Assembly (NCBI GenBank): GCA_038496445.1
Contig: JALMLS010000612.1
Location: forward strand, 558,001-622,000
Origin: Trichosphaerium sp. ATCC 40318
Taxonomy: Eukaryota > Discosea > Flabellinia > Trichosidae
Direction of reading: 5' to 3'
Length of the DNA: 64,000 nt
Shown here: piece after piece, positions 38,279 to 50,097 of the stretch
How positions within the stretch are numbered: position 1 is the stretch's first letter
How the letters are laid out: every line of letters begins with the position of its first letter
Program-made: the position numbers and the translations under genes
Notes under the pieces: generated by a model
What the model saw: the letters and a program-made list of their open reading frames with translations, nothing else
Told to the model about the DNA's origin: nothing
Database searches by the model: none

Positions 38279-41200
38279 CTAAAAATGGAACGCTTTTACA
38301 TCGTCACCAATCATATCAATATCTAGCTCTTGATCCATAGGCGTAACAGGTTTATAACCAGACCATTTAGGCATACCATGAGTATGTAAAGTGATAATCT
38401 TATGTACTTGCATAAGAGTCCAAAAATCTTCTCTTTCTCTTAAAATATCGGCCATAGTATAAAGTGTAGGTAATGGAATATACTCAACCGGGTGAACAAC
38501 TGACACCACGTCATTGTCTCCACCATCTTGTTTTGCAGTATCTTTTCTATTCTCAGCTTTCTTCTCTTTAGGCTCAGCAACAACAGCAAGTTTAAATGTT
38601 TCTATTATTTCATCACCAATAGGAGTCTTTGCAAAACTTGAAATAAAACAATCGTATATTTCATCTGTTGGTACTAAACCCTTTTCAATCATTTTATCAA
38701 TTGTTTGGCATATCTCATCTACCATACCAAAGTTACTATAAACTTGTATCAAAGCCTCATAAAGTTTTATAGATGGTCTAATTTTCATCTCTTCTTCAAA
38801 GCTTTCTTCAACTTTACTTATATTTTGTGTAGCATAATTTGCAAAAAGCAAAATACGAATAGGTCCAAACTCTGGCCAGTACCGCACTCTCATGTTTGGT
38901 ACTTGCAATGATATAGCTCTCCATACACTGTAACAGTACTTATTGGACATTTTATAAGCAATAGAAAGAATATCAACATAAACAGGCTAAAAAGAAATTG
39001 TAAGTCTAAAACGTCAACTTTGCTTCTATGTATAGGTACCAAAGAGGCTTTTATATCCTTGATGTTTGTGCTCTTTAAATGATACAATAACATGTTTGTA
39101 AAATAACCTCTATATTGAACCTACAAAAGAAAAACAGAATAAGATACGAAAATGTAAAAGTTTTTTTTTTTAGGTTTTTACGTCATAAGATTCATGTAAA
39201 TTGTCACAATCAACTTTTTCCCAGTAGTGTGCAAACTCTATGAGCCTTTTAAATACAAGAGCATCCTATAACATATTACAATACTGTGTGAAGAAAGTCA
39301 AGAACGGTATTGAATATTGTTTACGTAACGAAGAAAAAAAATTCCAGAACCATTACAGCGACAGTAGTTTTGCAGAAATACCTGAAAACAAAAAAATATG
39401 CTTTTTGAAGCTAATCTTCGTACCACTTTAATATCCCTCACAAACGGATCGATTCTGAGCCTATTCATTAGTCTGTCACCTGCAATATCAATAAACACAA
39501 TAACTTACAAAAACTACACTCTTACCTCTCCCAATACTAATATCTAACAATGTATGTATATACTTCTCAACAAGCTTCTTGTCATTCGTATTACAACTCA
39601 ACTGGAAGTCATGCATAAAACAAGTAACAAAGAGAGGCTCGTCAACCTGAATTTAAAAAAAGATTAAGAATTAAGTTTCTTAAAATCACGTGACAAGTCA
39701 AAAAAACAAAGTTTTACCTTTTTAAGTGTTGTAGCAAGATGTAATAGTTGTTCTGCATAATTATGCGTATCTAGCTCACTAAAGATCGTCTTCATCGGTA
39801 AGCTCCGTGGACATGTCATTAAATATACATCACAAATAGCTACAAGGTCATCTACAAGTTTACCTTCAATCATTTTGACGGCGAGTCTAAAAACAGTTAC
39901 AACGGGTGATCAAAAAAATAAAAGGCAGTCGATTAAAATACTATCATACTTGCTGAATGCACTTGTTTTTGGTTTGTAACCAAGTGTAGCTACCTCTCTA
40001 AGTAGTTTCTGGGGTAAATCAATATTTGATTCCTCCAAACATAGATCAATAAGCTTATCAGTAAACCGAAAATCAATCCATACACCCTAAAACATGATAA
40101 GTCAACATTCGTTTGTCTCGTCTTTACTACGCACTTGTTTTCTGAAACTGTCAAGTGCCCCTTCAAGTTGCTTAATATCTCCGTGCTCAATATATTTGCA
40201 AACAATAGCGTTGGACATCTCAGGTCTTCAATAAAAAAATAAGTGCAAGAACTCCTTTTTTTTTCAAAAAGCTCGTACTTGGAGATGTCACTGCTCAAGT
40301 ATTCAAGCGTAGATTGGTTTATAATTGCTTCAACAGTTTCTATACTCGTAGCAGCTTTTGCTGTAGCCAGTTCAATAGCGAATCTATCCTAACAACATAT
40401 GTCATGCGAAAACAAGTGCAAAAGTCTAAGAACTTGTTTTCTTTCCAAAAAAAAAAAATATGTACGAACCTTTACTGATAACTCAGTTGCCACAGACATT
40501 TGGTAATTGTATAACTCCACAATGTCATTATCAGTTTTATCCGATAACGCACGATAAATAGACACAGCAATAGTATACAAGCGCCTTTTCAAGGGTTTAG
40601 ACTGCTCACGTTTTTCTTCAACTTTAGACAAATAATCTTCCAATAAAGATGTGGGTTTCAGCTTGTCGGCTTGTGAGTTTGTAAGCGCCTACATTAATCA
40701 GTGTTACAGAAACTAATACTAGCGGCGAGATATACCTCTATTAGATAACGTTCAGCAACTTGACGGCCATGTAAAGCGTCTGTCTTCTCAAGGAAGCGTA
40801 AAAATGCCTCTGGCGCATGTACCAGTGATTCTAGTATGGCTTGGTACTCTTTAAGGTTCTCAGGCTTAAATTTAGCTGATTTATCTTCGAAAATTGTCTT
40901 GCACAGTTGCGTGGAGCCAGCAGCCGCGCGTATGAAGGCGTCGTAATCTGTTGCTGTAAATGATACTTTATGTTTCTGCAATGATGGTTAACCGCAAAAT
41001 TTAAGCTATCCGACGCGTAATTAACGCATTACACGCCGTCAAAACAATATTTACCTTCGCCATTGCGTAAGCGTCACTCATAAGCTTTTTAGACGTGTAA
41101 GCAGCATCTAATATCGCTGCTCGAGCTAGTGTAGGTTTGGCACGAGCCTTACTACTTTTTTTGCTCTCCAAGTACCGGTATACATTGTAGTGCGTTGAAG

Positions 41201-41386
41201 CTGAAGAAGGGTCACCAGGGATAGGCCTCACTTTCCCAATAGAATCCAGTACACTATCGTTGATATCACCTGCACATAATTGAGAAAAGCCCTAAGCGCT
41301 TGTTTCATACCTCGGGCATATCTACGTTTAGCTGGCGCACATACACGTATTCTACATGGCACTTTGGGCGCCACAAAGCGAAACAT
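38279..41386 (-). CDS. Large helical-repeat (PPR-like) protein, probably mitochondrial
   Basis: Start 41384-41386 with a very basic amphipathic beginning (MFRFVAPKVPCRIRVCAPAK, then RRYAR), a likely mitochondrial targeting peptide. About 13 exons encode helix-pair repeats throughout, for example KLVDDLVAICDVYLMTCPRS, and near the end KLYEALIQVYSNFGMVDEIC with IDKMIEKGLVPTDEIYDCFI, which are typical pentatricopeptide repeats. It ends DIDMIGDDVKAFHF at 38279-38281. An acidic/Lys-rich insert (EPKEKKAENRKDTAKQDGG) lies between the last repeats. PPR proteins bind organelle RNA for processing, stability or translation. Length about 800 residues. Only the last repeats are textbook PPR; the rest is helical and weaker. 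Confidence 0.7.
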
Positions 41387-41487
41387 TGCATAAATCAATG
41401 TCAAACTTTTTCTCGCAACACGTTTTTCTCAACAATTTATTTACACCTTTTTTTGTTCTACAAAAATTACCGTTAACGTCACTATTA

Positions 41488-43705
41488 CTACACATCTTTA
41501 CGTGGTTGTCTAGGTTCTCTAAAGGCAAAAATTAGAGTTTAAAAAAAATAGGAAAATGAACAATACCGTTTCATTGATAATGCCCACAACTCTTTTTCTT
41601 CTATACGTGGTTGTAAGTCTCTAAGTATTACTTGAACTTGATGAATTGGTTGTAGATTATAAGGTTGCTGTTGTATCCTAAACAAAAAAACTTTAGAAAA
41701 CATTCCTTTTTCGTTGGATAGATAAAATCGTACTGTCGGATCTTTCCTATAACACCCGCCATCATCTTTAGTTTCGAAACATTCACTAAACCTTTGATGA
41801 AACGATCATTGGCATCGTCCATGAATGTGAGATCACTCAAGTGTACACCCCTAGAGAGTGTTATTTGGAGTTTCTAAGGAAAAAACAATTGATTGAACCA
41901 AAAAGTGCGTACAAGTAAGGTAAACAAGGTATATGCCCTCTTATGCATCTATCAAGCTCGCCACGGTACTTTTTGTACGATTCGTGATGTTCCAATTGAT
42001 GTTGTAGCTGTTGAAGTGTCTGTTGGACACTGCTTGGAACTTCAGCAAAAGTTCGTTTCAATCGATGCACTATTTAGAACATGTCAGATACACTGTATGA
42101 CTGCACGACAAAGTACCTGCAGCATTACTAAATACAGCAACTAGAGCCATTAACGAGTTATAATTCTTCAAACGAGAGAGATGCTAAAGAAAAGTTAAAG
42201 CGAGAAAAGTCATGCTTTAAAAAGAAATACAAAGACGTACATGTGCAATGCCAATAATCTTACACATTGCTTTTGCTCTGTGTTTTATCTTCTCAGGCAT
42301 CACTATTCTTGAAGCTGCCCATTCAGACAGAGCATTAAATCTGCGTATCATAGCTAGTAGTGCTGGAGCTTTATGCTTCAAGCGTGCTTTATTCCAACAT
42401 TGATTCAGAAATTCTGACATGCGAATATCAGAAAAGTTCTCATATTCTACAAGTGTCAACTGTCTTGCAAGCTCCTCTTCATCAATATCTGTCCAATTAA
42501 GGGTAGGAGAGAATATTTTACTTGGTATCTTTGGCTCGGGAGGAGGAGCTACAAAAGAGATTTTATTTACTGCATAAGCACGTCCATGTTGCTAAAAGGT
42601 AATAAGCAAAGAAGTAAACCCTTTTAGTTGAACAAACGTTCATTTAAAAAAAAAACAGAAAGCAAAAAACGAACCTGACTGTCAATAAGGGATAAGATTA
42701 TCTTGGCTGGCGCAGAGTATGCAGGTCCAGTTAAGTTCGCTCGCACAAAATCATATAAAAGATTTACTGTACCAGCCTCGACAAAGTCTTTAACAATATC
42801 TGATGCCTCTATGAGGTTACGTAGTACTATAATAATACGTAATTGAATAGCCATAACACGCTCTTTTCTTTGTTGTTCATCTTCATCCTCCTTGTCAGGT
42901 ACATCCCATCGTTGTGTTAACTTTGTAAAGAGGTTATGAGATGTAGTAAAGCTCGGATAAGTAAGAACGAGAGCCTCTACAAAATGATCTTGATTATCAG
43001 ATCTTTGCGTTGGTGTCATCCTTACAACAAGCTACATCAACTTATTAGTCTTTTGATTCGAAGTTAAGAAAAGGCAAAAAAAAACCCAACAAGTTTTCTG
43101 TTTTACTATCGTACGTTGTTAAACGACGCTGCTTTAAGAGTGCCATCTGCATCAAATATTTCAAAACCTTCCTGTGGCTCTGTCCAAATATCAAACTCTT
43201 CTTCGTATAATAACTGCCTATCTTCACGAAGCATACGAAGAGACACAAGATGTTCATCAACATTTTCTGCTTGTATCTCTTCTGCTGTCTTTTTATCGTC
43301 TATAGCTAGATCGTATACACGTTCTGAGCTACGCAATGCCATACGAAGAAGTGATACAATACGTGTATCATCAGTAACAGGAATAGATAGCTCTAAAAAG
43401 TGTCAGCTTTGGAATTTGTTTTACTTTGTTGTAACACTAGTGTGAAGGTACCTGGTCCGTTAATCTCTTTTGCTAGTATTTCAGCTGTTTGTTTTAAACC
43501 TTCATGTTGTAGATACTGAGCAACTAACTTCAGTACAGTGCGGTCATCCATAACTGCTCTTCCGGGTTGTGTAAAACCATTATATGTACGTCCAAACGCT
43601 ATTGCACGTTGTAAGGGAGTTATACGCTCCAAGATATCAGTTGCCTGTCACAAACGTTAGCAAAAAAAACAGCAATACTCTGTTTGCCTCTGCACAATCT
43701 CTCAT
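41488..43705 (-). CDS. RasGEF with LisH and RasGEF-N domains
   Basis: Exchange factor for Ras-type GTPases. The stop TAG is at 41488-41490. The start is taken at 43703-43705 (MRDCAEANR spliced to ATDILERITPLQRAI), but the open frame goes further upstream to about 43735. A LisH motif reads VLKLVAQYLQHEGLKQTAEIL, here split as LKLVAQYLQH and EGLKQTAEIL. RasGEF-N follows (LVVRMTPTQRSDNQDHFVEA, LVLTYPSFTTSHNLFTKLTQ). The catalytic CDC25 part has RQLTLVEYENFSDIRMSEFL, then KAPALLAMIRRFNALSEWAA, HLSRLKNYNSLMALVAVFSN, YKKYRGELDRCIRGHIPCLP, VHLSDLTFMDDANDRF, and ends QPRIEEKELWALSMKREP. About nine exons. LisH-containing RasGEFs are well known in Dictyostelium. Confidence 0.9.
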
Positions 43706-44066
43706 AGCGCGTGCTTTCCATAGTGAGCGTTCTCCCTGAAAAGCATTCAGTGCTATGGTTGTTAGTTTATGTAAATTAACAGACTCGCACCAACGCTCTT
43801 GCGTGCAGTTCTACGCCTCACAGTATTGTAACCACCACTAACAAAGTCAATTAGCACCGAAAATATACTGTAATCGTCTTTCTAGGTTCGATACGCGGTA
43901 GGTTAACCACGAGTAACGTAGCGAGTTATAAAAACAATTTGCTAGTTGGTTGACTGAATAACGTACCCGTCTCTTATGGACATCAACTATGAAGTACAGC
44001 TAGTACGATTGGTATGTGAGCGTTCTTAAATTAGTGGTTAAGTGCCTAAGCGAAAATTACCACATA
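43706..44066. other. Spacer, possible 5' exon of the RasGEF
   Basis: Divergent region between the RasGEF and a small Gln/Pro-rich protein gene. The RasGEF may begin with a further exon here, but no ATG joined cleanly. No other gene seen. Confidence 0.35.
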
Positions 44067-44283
44067 ATGGCACTACCACCACAATCGCCACAATGGCAGC
44101 AAACACCTCCGCAGGCAATGTATTATCAGCAACCTCAACAAACATACCAACCTGCACAGCCAGTTACAAAAATCCAAACAAACGTGCGTATTGCTACTGA
44201 TTATCGGCAGTGTAACTTTACGCGATAAACAGCCTCTACCTCAAAAATTGTTTTACAACGTGCCAAAACTACCAAACTCTTAA
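44067..44283 (+). CDS. Small Gln/Pro-rich protein
   Basis: Two-exon reading of about 55 residues: MALPPQSPQWQQTPPQAMYY, QQPQQTYQPAQPVTKIQTN, then after an intron beginning GTGCGT, PLPQKLFYNVPKLPNS and TAA at 44281-44283. Low-complexity N-terminal part suggests a disordered tail. It ends 73 bases before the next gene. It may instead be a 5' exon of that gene. Function unknown. Confidence 0.4.
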
Positions 44284-44355
44284 AAAAAACCCATAGCTGC
44301 GGCTCATAGTTTAGATTCAAGCTAGTCTAACTAACCTTCAAAATAACAGGCTACA

Positions 44356-45047
44356 ATGAGTTTTTACGGAAAGGACACAGTGTATCAAATGCACGATACA
44401 ATAAATGCATTTGAACAATCAGCACGTGCTTATGATACAAGGATACCTATTGGATATTGGCAATTTCACCTATTTAAGTCCGGTGTAGCAAGAGCGAACA
44501 TAACAGAGAGCTATATGCAACTACTACTTCAAAGAGGTAAAGACGGACGACCAGAAAATTGCTTCTTGATTGTTTATGAAGGCCAAAGAGGTAATGAGAG
44601 GTTTTTTTAGATCTCGTGATTTATCGGGTAATTTTAAGGTCCAACGGGTTTCCCTTCCCATTGTATTTGTTTGATATTAGATGGTGATTTTAAATACGTA
44701 ATGGGACAAAAGAAAGCAAATATGCCACCTCAAAGGGACCAAGTAAGTTGAACAGACGTTGCTTTGATTATTTTCTCATAATTTTATGAAAAACTTGGGC
44801 TTCATTCATGTACCACAACAGTTCATTTTTTTAACTTCAACCTTCCAAGGTAAGACTGTATCCACGAGATCCTAATTTAAAGAAAAAAATAATACCATGC
44901 TTCGCTGTTGGTAAAAAGCATGTGAGCGAGTTTGCAAAGCTATTAAAGCCTTTTGTAAAGTTAACTGAGATTGGCAAGAAGAGAATTATGGGAGCTTCAC
45001 TACTTCGCTTTGATGATCCTGAGTTACAATCCGATGTATCATATTGA
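44356..45047 (+). CDS. Unrecognised protein, three exons
   Basis: ATG 44356 (MSFYGKDTVYQMHDTINAFE), TGA 45045-45047. Exon 1 gives ANITESYMQLLLQRGKDGRP and NCFLIVYEGQR. An intron beginning GTAATG leads to DGDFKYVMGQKKANMPPQRD. After a further intron the end is VRLYPRDPNLKKKIIPCFAV, HVSEFAKLLKPFVKLTEIGK and LLRFDDPELQSDVSY. Mixed alpha/beta composition with no signal peptide or membrane segment; about 180 residues. The reading frame is preserved through both joins, so it is a real gene. I do not recognise the family. Confidence 0.65.
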
Positions 45048-45372
45048 ATAACAATTCAAAAAACAATACTATTAATAAACACGTGTCAACATAAAACTTG
45101 CAAATTCAACACGTTGAATATAAAAGAACATTTGACAAGATGGTGTTCCTACTGATTAGAAAGCTATTGGTTGTGTGATAAAATTTTTAAACGTAAACAA
45201 ATTCAGTCAAACATGGCCGTCGGCAATTTCGTGGCCTGACAATATGTTACCAAGGAGTGACTGTGCTTAACTTTTTGGTACATCCTAACCATACATCTAT
45301 TAAACAAATAAATTTATCTTTGTAGAGAGTAAACTGTAACGTGCCGTATTTCAAATCAATTATAAGCCAAAA
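45048..45372. other. Intergenic spacer
   Basis: Upstream of the F-box/LRR gene. AT-rich with a CACGTG palindrome near 45081. No coding signal. Confidence 0.45.
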
Positions 45373-46515
45373 ATGAACAAAAACACAGCATTCTTTGATG
45401 AGACTCCTGTTGAAGTTATTGTTCATGTCCTACGGTATGTTCCTGAATTGTCTATGCATTCAGTAGTACGGACAAGCAAAATGTTATCAAAAATCTCTGT
45501 ACACCACATGGGATACACAAATAGGAGAGATATAGTTCTCAAAAACAGCAAAACACTAAAAAAACTATTCAAGAGCGCACAACATCTCATCAAAACAAAT
45601 CAAATAATCATTCAGTTTCCTTTGAAACAAAAGCATTTAAAGTACCTACAAGGAGTGTATGATCTGAAGATCACGAAGAAATTGGTAAAAGTAGATTTCA
45701 GTGATTTTAACGTTGCTAACTGCATACACCTTGGCTCTTGTTCTACAGTAAATGATGAGCATCTTAAACAACTTTCAGGGGTACATAAAATCATACTGTA
45801 CGACACAAATGTTACAGATGAAGGTGTCAAAGCTCTTGCTGGTGCTCATACTATAGATCTTGGTTCCACAATATTTGTTTCAGATGACAGTATTAAAGAG
45901 TTAGCTGGTATTCATAGCATTAATCTTCACTACTCTAAAGTTACAGATGTCAGTCTTAAAGCATTGGCTGGAATCCATTCGATATATTTAGGCCATTGTA
46001 GTCATATACGAGATGAAGGCGTCAAAGCTCTGGCAGGAGTCTATAAAATTGATTTAAGTTACTGTGTAAATTTGACAGATGAAAGTATTAAAGCTTTAAA
46101 AGGCGTTCATTCAATTAGCTTGGCGTCCACAAATGTTACTGATGAAGGTATTAAAGCACTTGCGGGTGTTCATACAATTGATTTAAGCTGTTGTTATATC
46201 ACTGATGAAGGTGTAACTACATTGGCAGGTGTTCACGCAATTAGTCTTCGATATACAGAAATTACAGATAGTAGCTTAAAAGCACTTACAGGAGTACATG
46301 AGATTGATGCTAGTCATTGTCCTATCACTGATGAAGGTATTAAGGCGCTGGTAGGTGCTCATACAGTTAATATAAGATATTGTGCCCTCGTGACAGAAGA
46401 AGGTATAAAACAACTAAAGGATGTTCATACTCTTATGGCTGGGCCAACAACAAACATGCAAGGAAGCGTAGAAGCTCCAATGACTGTCAAGACTACTTTC
46501 CTTACAAGGATTTAA
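45373..46515 (+). CDS. F-box protein with about ten leucine-rich repeats (intact copy)
   Basis: Single uninterrupted frame of 380 residues (ATG 45373, TAA 46513-46515). The N-terminus FFDETPVEVIVHVLRYVPEL has an F-box-like pattern. From about residue 125 on, some ten repeats of 22-24 residues follow the pattern G-x-H-x-I-x-L...(I/V)TDEGIKALA, for example SISLASTNVTDEGIKALAGV. F-box/LRR proteins recruit substrates to SCF ubiquitin ligases; the repeats form the binding curve. No introns, unlike the enzymes nearby. A broken relative with the same repeat lies at 12190-13060 and one stray repeat unit near 53990. Repeats this regular resemble LRR proteins of amoebae and of large DNA viruses of protists. 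Confidence 0.85.
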   Translation: MNKNTAFFDETPVEVIVHVLRYVPELSMHSVVRTSKMLSKISVHHMGYTNRRDIVLKNSKTLKKLFKSAQHLIKTNQIIIQFPLKQKHLKYLQGVYDLKITKKLVKVDFSDFNVANCIHLGSCSTVNDEHLKQLSGVHKIILYDTNVTDEGVKALAGAHTIDLGSTIFVSDDSIKELAGIHSINLHYSKVTDVSLKALAGIHSIYLGHCSHIRDEGVKALAGVYKIDLSYCVNLTDESIKALKGVHSISLASTNVTDEGIKALAGVHTIDLSCCYITDEGVTTLAGVHAISLRYTEITDSSLKALTGVHEIDASHCPITDEGIKALVGAHTVNIRYCALVTEEGIKQLKDVHTLMAGPTTNMQGSVEAPMTVKTTFLTRI

Positions 46516-46884
46516 TACACGATTATTTCTTAGTATTAAATTTGCCATTCAGCGCTCCCTGCGTTTTTGATTCAGCTACTAACTTCTCAGCCTTTTGCAT
46601 TTTCGTTCTTCCTTACATCTAGTCTGTCTTTCCTTTTCTATAATTTTTGAGCACGTGCACATTGACTACTTCGTTACGCACCCTTTTCCCAGCTCCATAT
46701 TTAGATGTTACTTGATCTACCGTTCTTAGGTTTTGCAACAAAAGCGAGAAAGTGCTGGAATATTCCCAATCAAAGAACTGTACTTATCTGTAAGCAACTT
46801 ATTTATTTATCAAGCCGCACGCATTTCTACGTTTACATCACTTGCGTACATTCTACAAAGCTATTCAAAGCATTTTACATAAAA
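46516..46884. other. Spacer, possible N-terminal extension of the SPRY gene
   Basis: The frame of the SPRY protein stays open upstream from its ATG at 46885 to another ATG at 46705. The extension (MLLDLPFLGFATKARKCWN...) is Cys/hydrophobic-rich and unlike the SPRY part, so I place the start at 46885. No other signal. Confidence 0.4.
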
Positions 46885-47424
46885 ATGAATACAACAAATC
46901 AAAATCCTGTCTTCAGTTCCACAAATGACCTTTGGGGTACACATACGTGTTCTCCTACGCGTGTTCAATGCAATAAAGAGTCTGGTGGCAACTACAGATT
47001 AACCGCTGGCACTAATGCCGTTCTCTTTCGCGTTCTGACACCTTCAAAGCAACATTGTAACGAATTACACGTATTAAAGCCAGGTATCGTCAGCTGGAGA
47101 CTAGACAACACACAAATTCGCGGATATCTCCAAGACGGTCAGGTTTTTAGCGCCTATGGTAAGTGGGTGTGTGGACCGTTGGCTTCTTTTTCATCTACGG
47201 GCGATACATTTGGTGTTGTGTTGGACAGTAGCAAGAAAAAGGGCACTTTTTGGGTCAATGGAAAACCTCAACATACTTTTCCGTTACCTCCTAACTGTGG
47301 CTTTCCTGTAATTCAAGTACGCCTTCATAACAATGGTGGTGTTGAAATAGTACCTTGGAGAGATTGTAAAGGTAGTACACCCCAAGTTATTGACACGTGG
47401 GCTTTGTACAACAAATACAAATAA
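46885..47424 (+). CDS. SPRY-like domain protein
   Basis: Frame of 179 residues from ATG 46885 (MNTTNQNPVFSSTNDLWG) to TAA 47422-47424, one exon. The fold is suggested by VSWRLDNTQIRGYLQDGQVF, then SSTGDTFGVVLDSSKKKGTF and WVNGKPQHTFPLPPNCGFPV, IQVRLHNNGGVEIVPWRD: the GDxxGVxLD...G...NGK pattern of SPRY/B30.2 domains. SPRY domains bind short protein segments, often in ubiquitin-ligase adaptors. A longer start at 46705 is possible. Partner unknown. Confidence 0.65.
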   Translation: MNTTNQNPVFSSTNDLWGTHTCSPTRVQCNKESGGNYRLTAGTNAVLFRVLTPSKQHCNELHVLKPGIVSWRLDNTQIRGYLQDGQVFSAYGKWVCGPLASFSSTGDTFGVVLDSSKKKGTFWVNGKPQHTFPLPPNCGFPVIQVRLHNNGGVEIVPWRDCKGSTPQVIDTWALYNKYK

Positions 47425-47477
47425 ACTCGAGTTACCGAATGTGACTTATACTTTTCCACTTTCATAACCCTTTCACC

Positions 47478-48801
47478 ATGCATCCTCAACACGTGTTGTT
47501 TGGAATAATGGTTTTTACACTTGTGGGTGCTATGTACACTGACGACGATGTCGTATTGATTAAAGGTGATTTTTATTAACTCTCACGTGTTAGTAAACGG
47601 CTTCTTTAGGCGGATCTTTCACTATGGGCAGTAATGACGAAGAACATCACGAGTTCAAGCGTAAAGCTACTGTACAACCTTTATTACTTGATACGTACGC
47701 TTTGTGTGCGTGTATCATCGTTTATATAAGCCTAGGACGCCGGTAACGGTAGGTCAGTGGAAAAAATTTTACAGGGCTACCAAGTACAAGACAGAAGCAG
47801 AAAGTACGCTTTTTTACCTATAGAAACATTTAAAATATCTGTCATCATTTTTTGACAACCAACGACTCTTAGGCACTTTCAATTGGTCTTTTGTATTAAA
47901 AATACTGGCACCAGAAAAGATATTAAAAGCACCAAGTACTCAAGCTATTCCTGATAGCGAACATTGGCTTGCTGTTAGAAACGCTTACTGGTACCTTTCT
48001 TTAAAAAAATGAAAAGTTTCTCACCTGATTAGGAGAGCTCCAGAAGGTCCTGGCACATCTATAAAAGATAGAGCAACTCATCCAGTTACTCACGTAAGTT
48101 GGAATGACGCTAAAAAGTACTGTGAATGGGCAGGAAAGAGGTTACCGAGCGGTACGTTCAGTTTAGTTTGAGCCAATGTTTAAAAGCTTACATTCTTAAA
48201 AGAGGCTGAATGGGAGTTTGCTGCACGTGGTGGAAAGAAGTCACTATATCCATGGGGAGATAAAGTAGATGTAGATCGCATGAATTTTTGGCAAGGTATT
48301 AAACCACATTCTGTTCAGTTGTCACGTGTTAACTTTTTTTCAAGGGAAATTTCCTGATGAAAACACTGCCGACGATGGCTACATTGGAACATCTCCTGTT
48401 GATGCATACCCACCAAATCCTTATGGCGTCTACGACATGGTAAAATTCTTTGTTTAATTTATCTTTTAATTGATCTAGATTGGTAATGTCTGGGAATGGA
48501 CGAGTGATGATTGGGTTTCTAGCGATCACAATCAAGAAAAACAAAAAACTCTGAGAGGTATGATTGTCAGACACGTTGTTCTGTTTGCTAAAATATATGA
48601 TAGGTGGTTCCTTAGTGGATAGTGCTGACGCTAGCTTTAATCACCGCGCTTCTGCCGCTACTAGGTAAGTAGCAATGAAACATTCTTCACAAAACTTTGG
48701 TTAAATGTTTTTTTAGGATGGGTAATACTCCTGACAGTGCTGGAGTGAACATTGGGTTCCGATGTGCTAAGAATGTCGATTCTACAAAAGAAGAACTATG
48801 A
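47478..48801 (+). CDS. SUMF2: SUMF2-like ER protein (FGE-sulfatase domain without catalytic cysteines)
   Basis: Relative of the formylglycine-generating enzyme. ATG 47478, with a signal peptide ([20 protein letters not shown]). About nine exons: [55 protein letters not shown] then [28 protein letters not shown] spliced to [16 protein letters not shown], and the end [20 protein letters not shown] with [20 protein letters not shown]. In active SUMF1 the segment after GGS carries two catalytic cysteines; here, as in animal SUMF2, those positions are D and S. The C-terminus STKEEL is a KDEL-like ER-retrieval signal. The protein probably regulates or pairs with sulfatase maturation rather than catalysing it. 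TGA 48799-48801. Confidence 0.88.
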
Positions 48802-49046
48802 ACAATTTACAACGACAACAAATAGCATAAATTTTTTTTGTATTCTATTGTGAAAGTTTCAGGTATATTGCTTGCTGTTTTATTCTGCATTACTAGGAAG
48901 TGTCACCATTTCTTTTTCTGTGCAAAGAGCCTTGGCTGCATTTGGTGTAGTCTGTTTAGGACAAATCGAAGACTCAAGATAAGCTTTAATCTTAGGTGTA
49001 GTAGCAACATTGTTACACACCTACTCTCATCACATTAACAAAAAGT

Positions 49047-49849
49047 TCAAACGTTTGGTTTTCGTACCCTTGTAAGTCCTGGAAACGATTTCATATGTTC
49101 TGGCCATAACGGAAATACCCAATTATTCAGAGTATCGAAAGCTTGCAAATCTGAAATAATACAGTGGTCAGCGAAGTCTGTGCAATTTAAGCCTTTTTTT
49201 TCTTTGGCATTAAAAACTCACCAGCGATTGTTATTTTCTCGCCCACAAGGACACTTGCTTTATCAGTAACAAGTTTCTCTAGGTTCTGAAGATTGACAAT
49301 AATGTTATTTTTTGACTCAGGAGAGTTAACAGTATCCTTGACCTTCGGAAAATCAGGGTCAAAACAAACTTTGACACAAATGTTTTGAATGTCACTATGC
49401 GGAATTATTAATATTCTACTGACATTTCTGCGTGTGCGTTGTAATTACTTACCGACATCTTTCCACAAGGGCATTAGCTTGAGCCTTAATCCTTGGAGTG
49501 TCACCCAACAATCCATACTTCTCAGCAAGATAGAATCCTATCGAGATTGACTCGCCCATTGTACCTACTACATCGTCTTCGTAGTACGGTAATTGTCCAA
49601 AAGGAGCTTTGACAGAGTGAGAACCAGCTAGCACTCCAAATTAATATCTAAAGGTTGAAAACCCTCTCTACGACGTATCGTGAGTTGTTTTGAAACGGTA
49701 GACGTACGTTTCCCTTTTGTTTTGTACCATTCTTCACGTGGAATGCCTACAAAGTCATACTTGGCGCCAGCGTATGCCAAAACCAGTTTAGGAAGCTCTC
49801 CTCTACCGCGAATAGACCCAAAGTAATAGTATTTTGCCACTTGACTCAT
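49047..49849 (-). CDS. Glutathione S-transferase, sigma-like
   Basis: Conjugates glutathione to electrophiles or acts in prostanoid-type isomerisation. Start 49847-49849. N-terminal thioredoxin fold: KYYYFGSIRGRGELPKLVLA, where the Tyr before FGSIRGRGE is the likely catalytic residue, then FGQLPYYEDD with the cis-Pro, and GESISIGFYLAEKYGLLG. The C-terminal helical domain is spread over small exons (VVNLQNLEKLVTDKAS..., ADFADHC, FPGLTRVRKPNV). Stop 49047-49049. About four exons; length near the usual 200 residues. Confidence 0.88.
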
Positions 49850-50097
49850 GCTTGTCCTTGTTGTTTACCAAACAGTAAAACTTGTGAATCTAGCTCAACG
49901 AATTCATAGGTAGTCAAGGCAGTTCGATTGGAATCTTTTTGGTCTGTGAATTACATAATACAAAAGAAGTTTTATTTACAACGCGAAAGCACGTGATTAA
50001 AGGCCGATCTAGTACAACCAAATAAAAAAATACGAATAAGTTATTGTCTCTAATGAACGTTGGACGTTGAGACAGTAACGTCTTTTTTTTCTATTGT

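Noticed and set aside
28589-46515. Integrated giant-virus segment
   Set aside because: MORN-like and LRR genes resemble viral ones, but they are scattered among intron-rich host genes and no viral hallmark gene is present.
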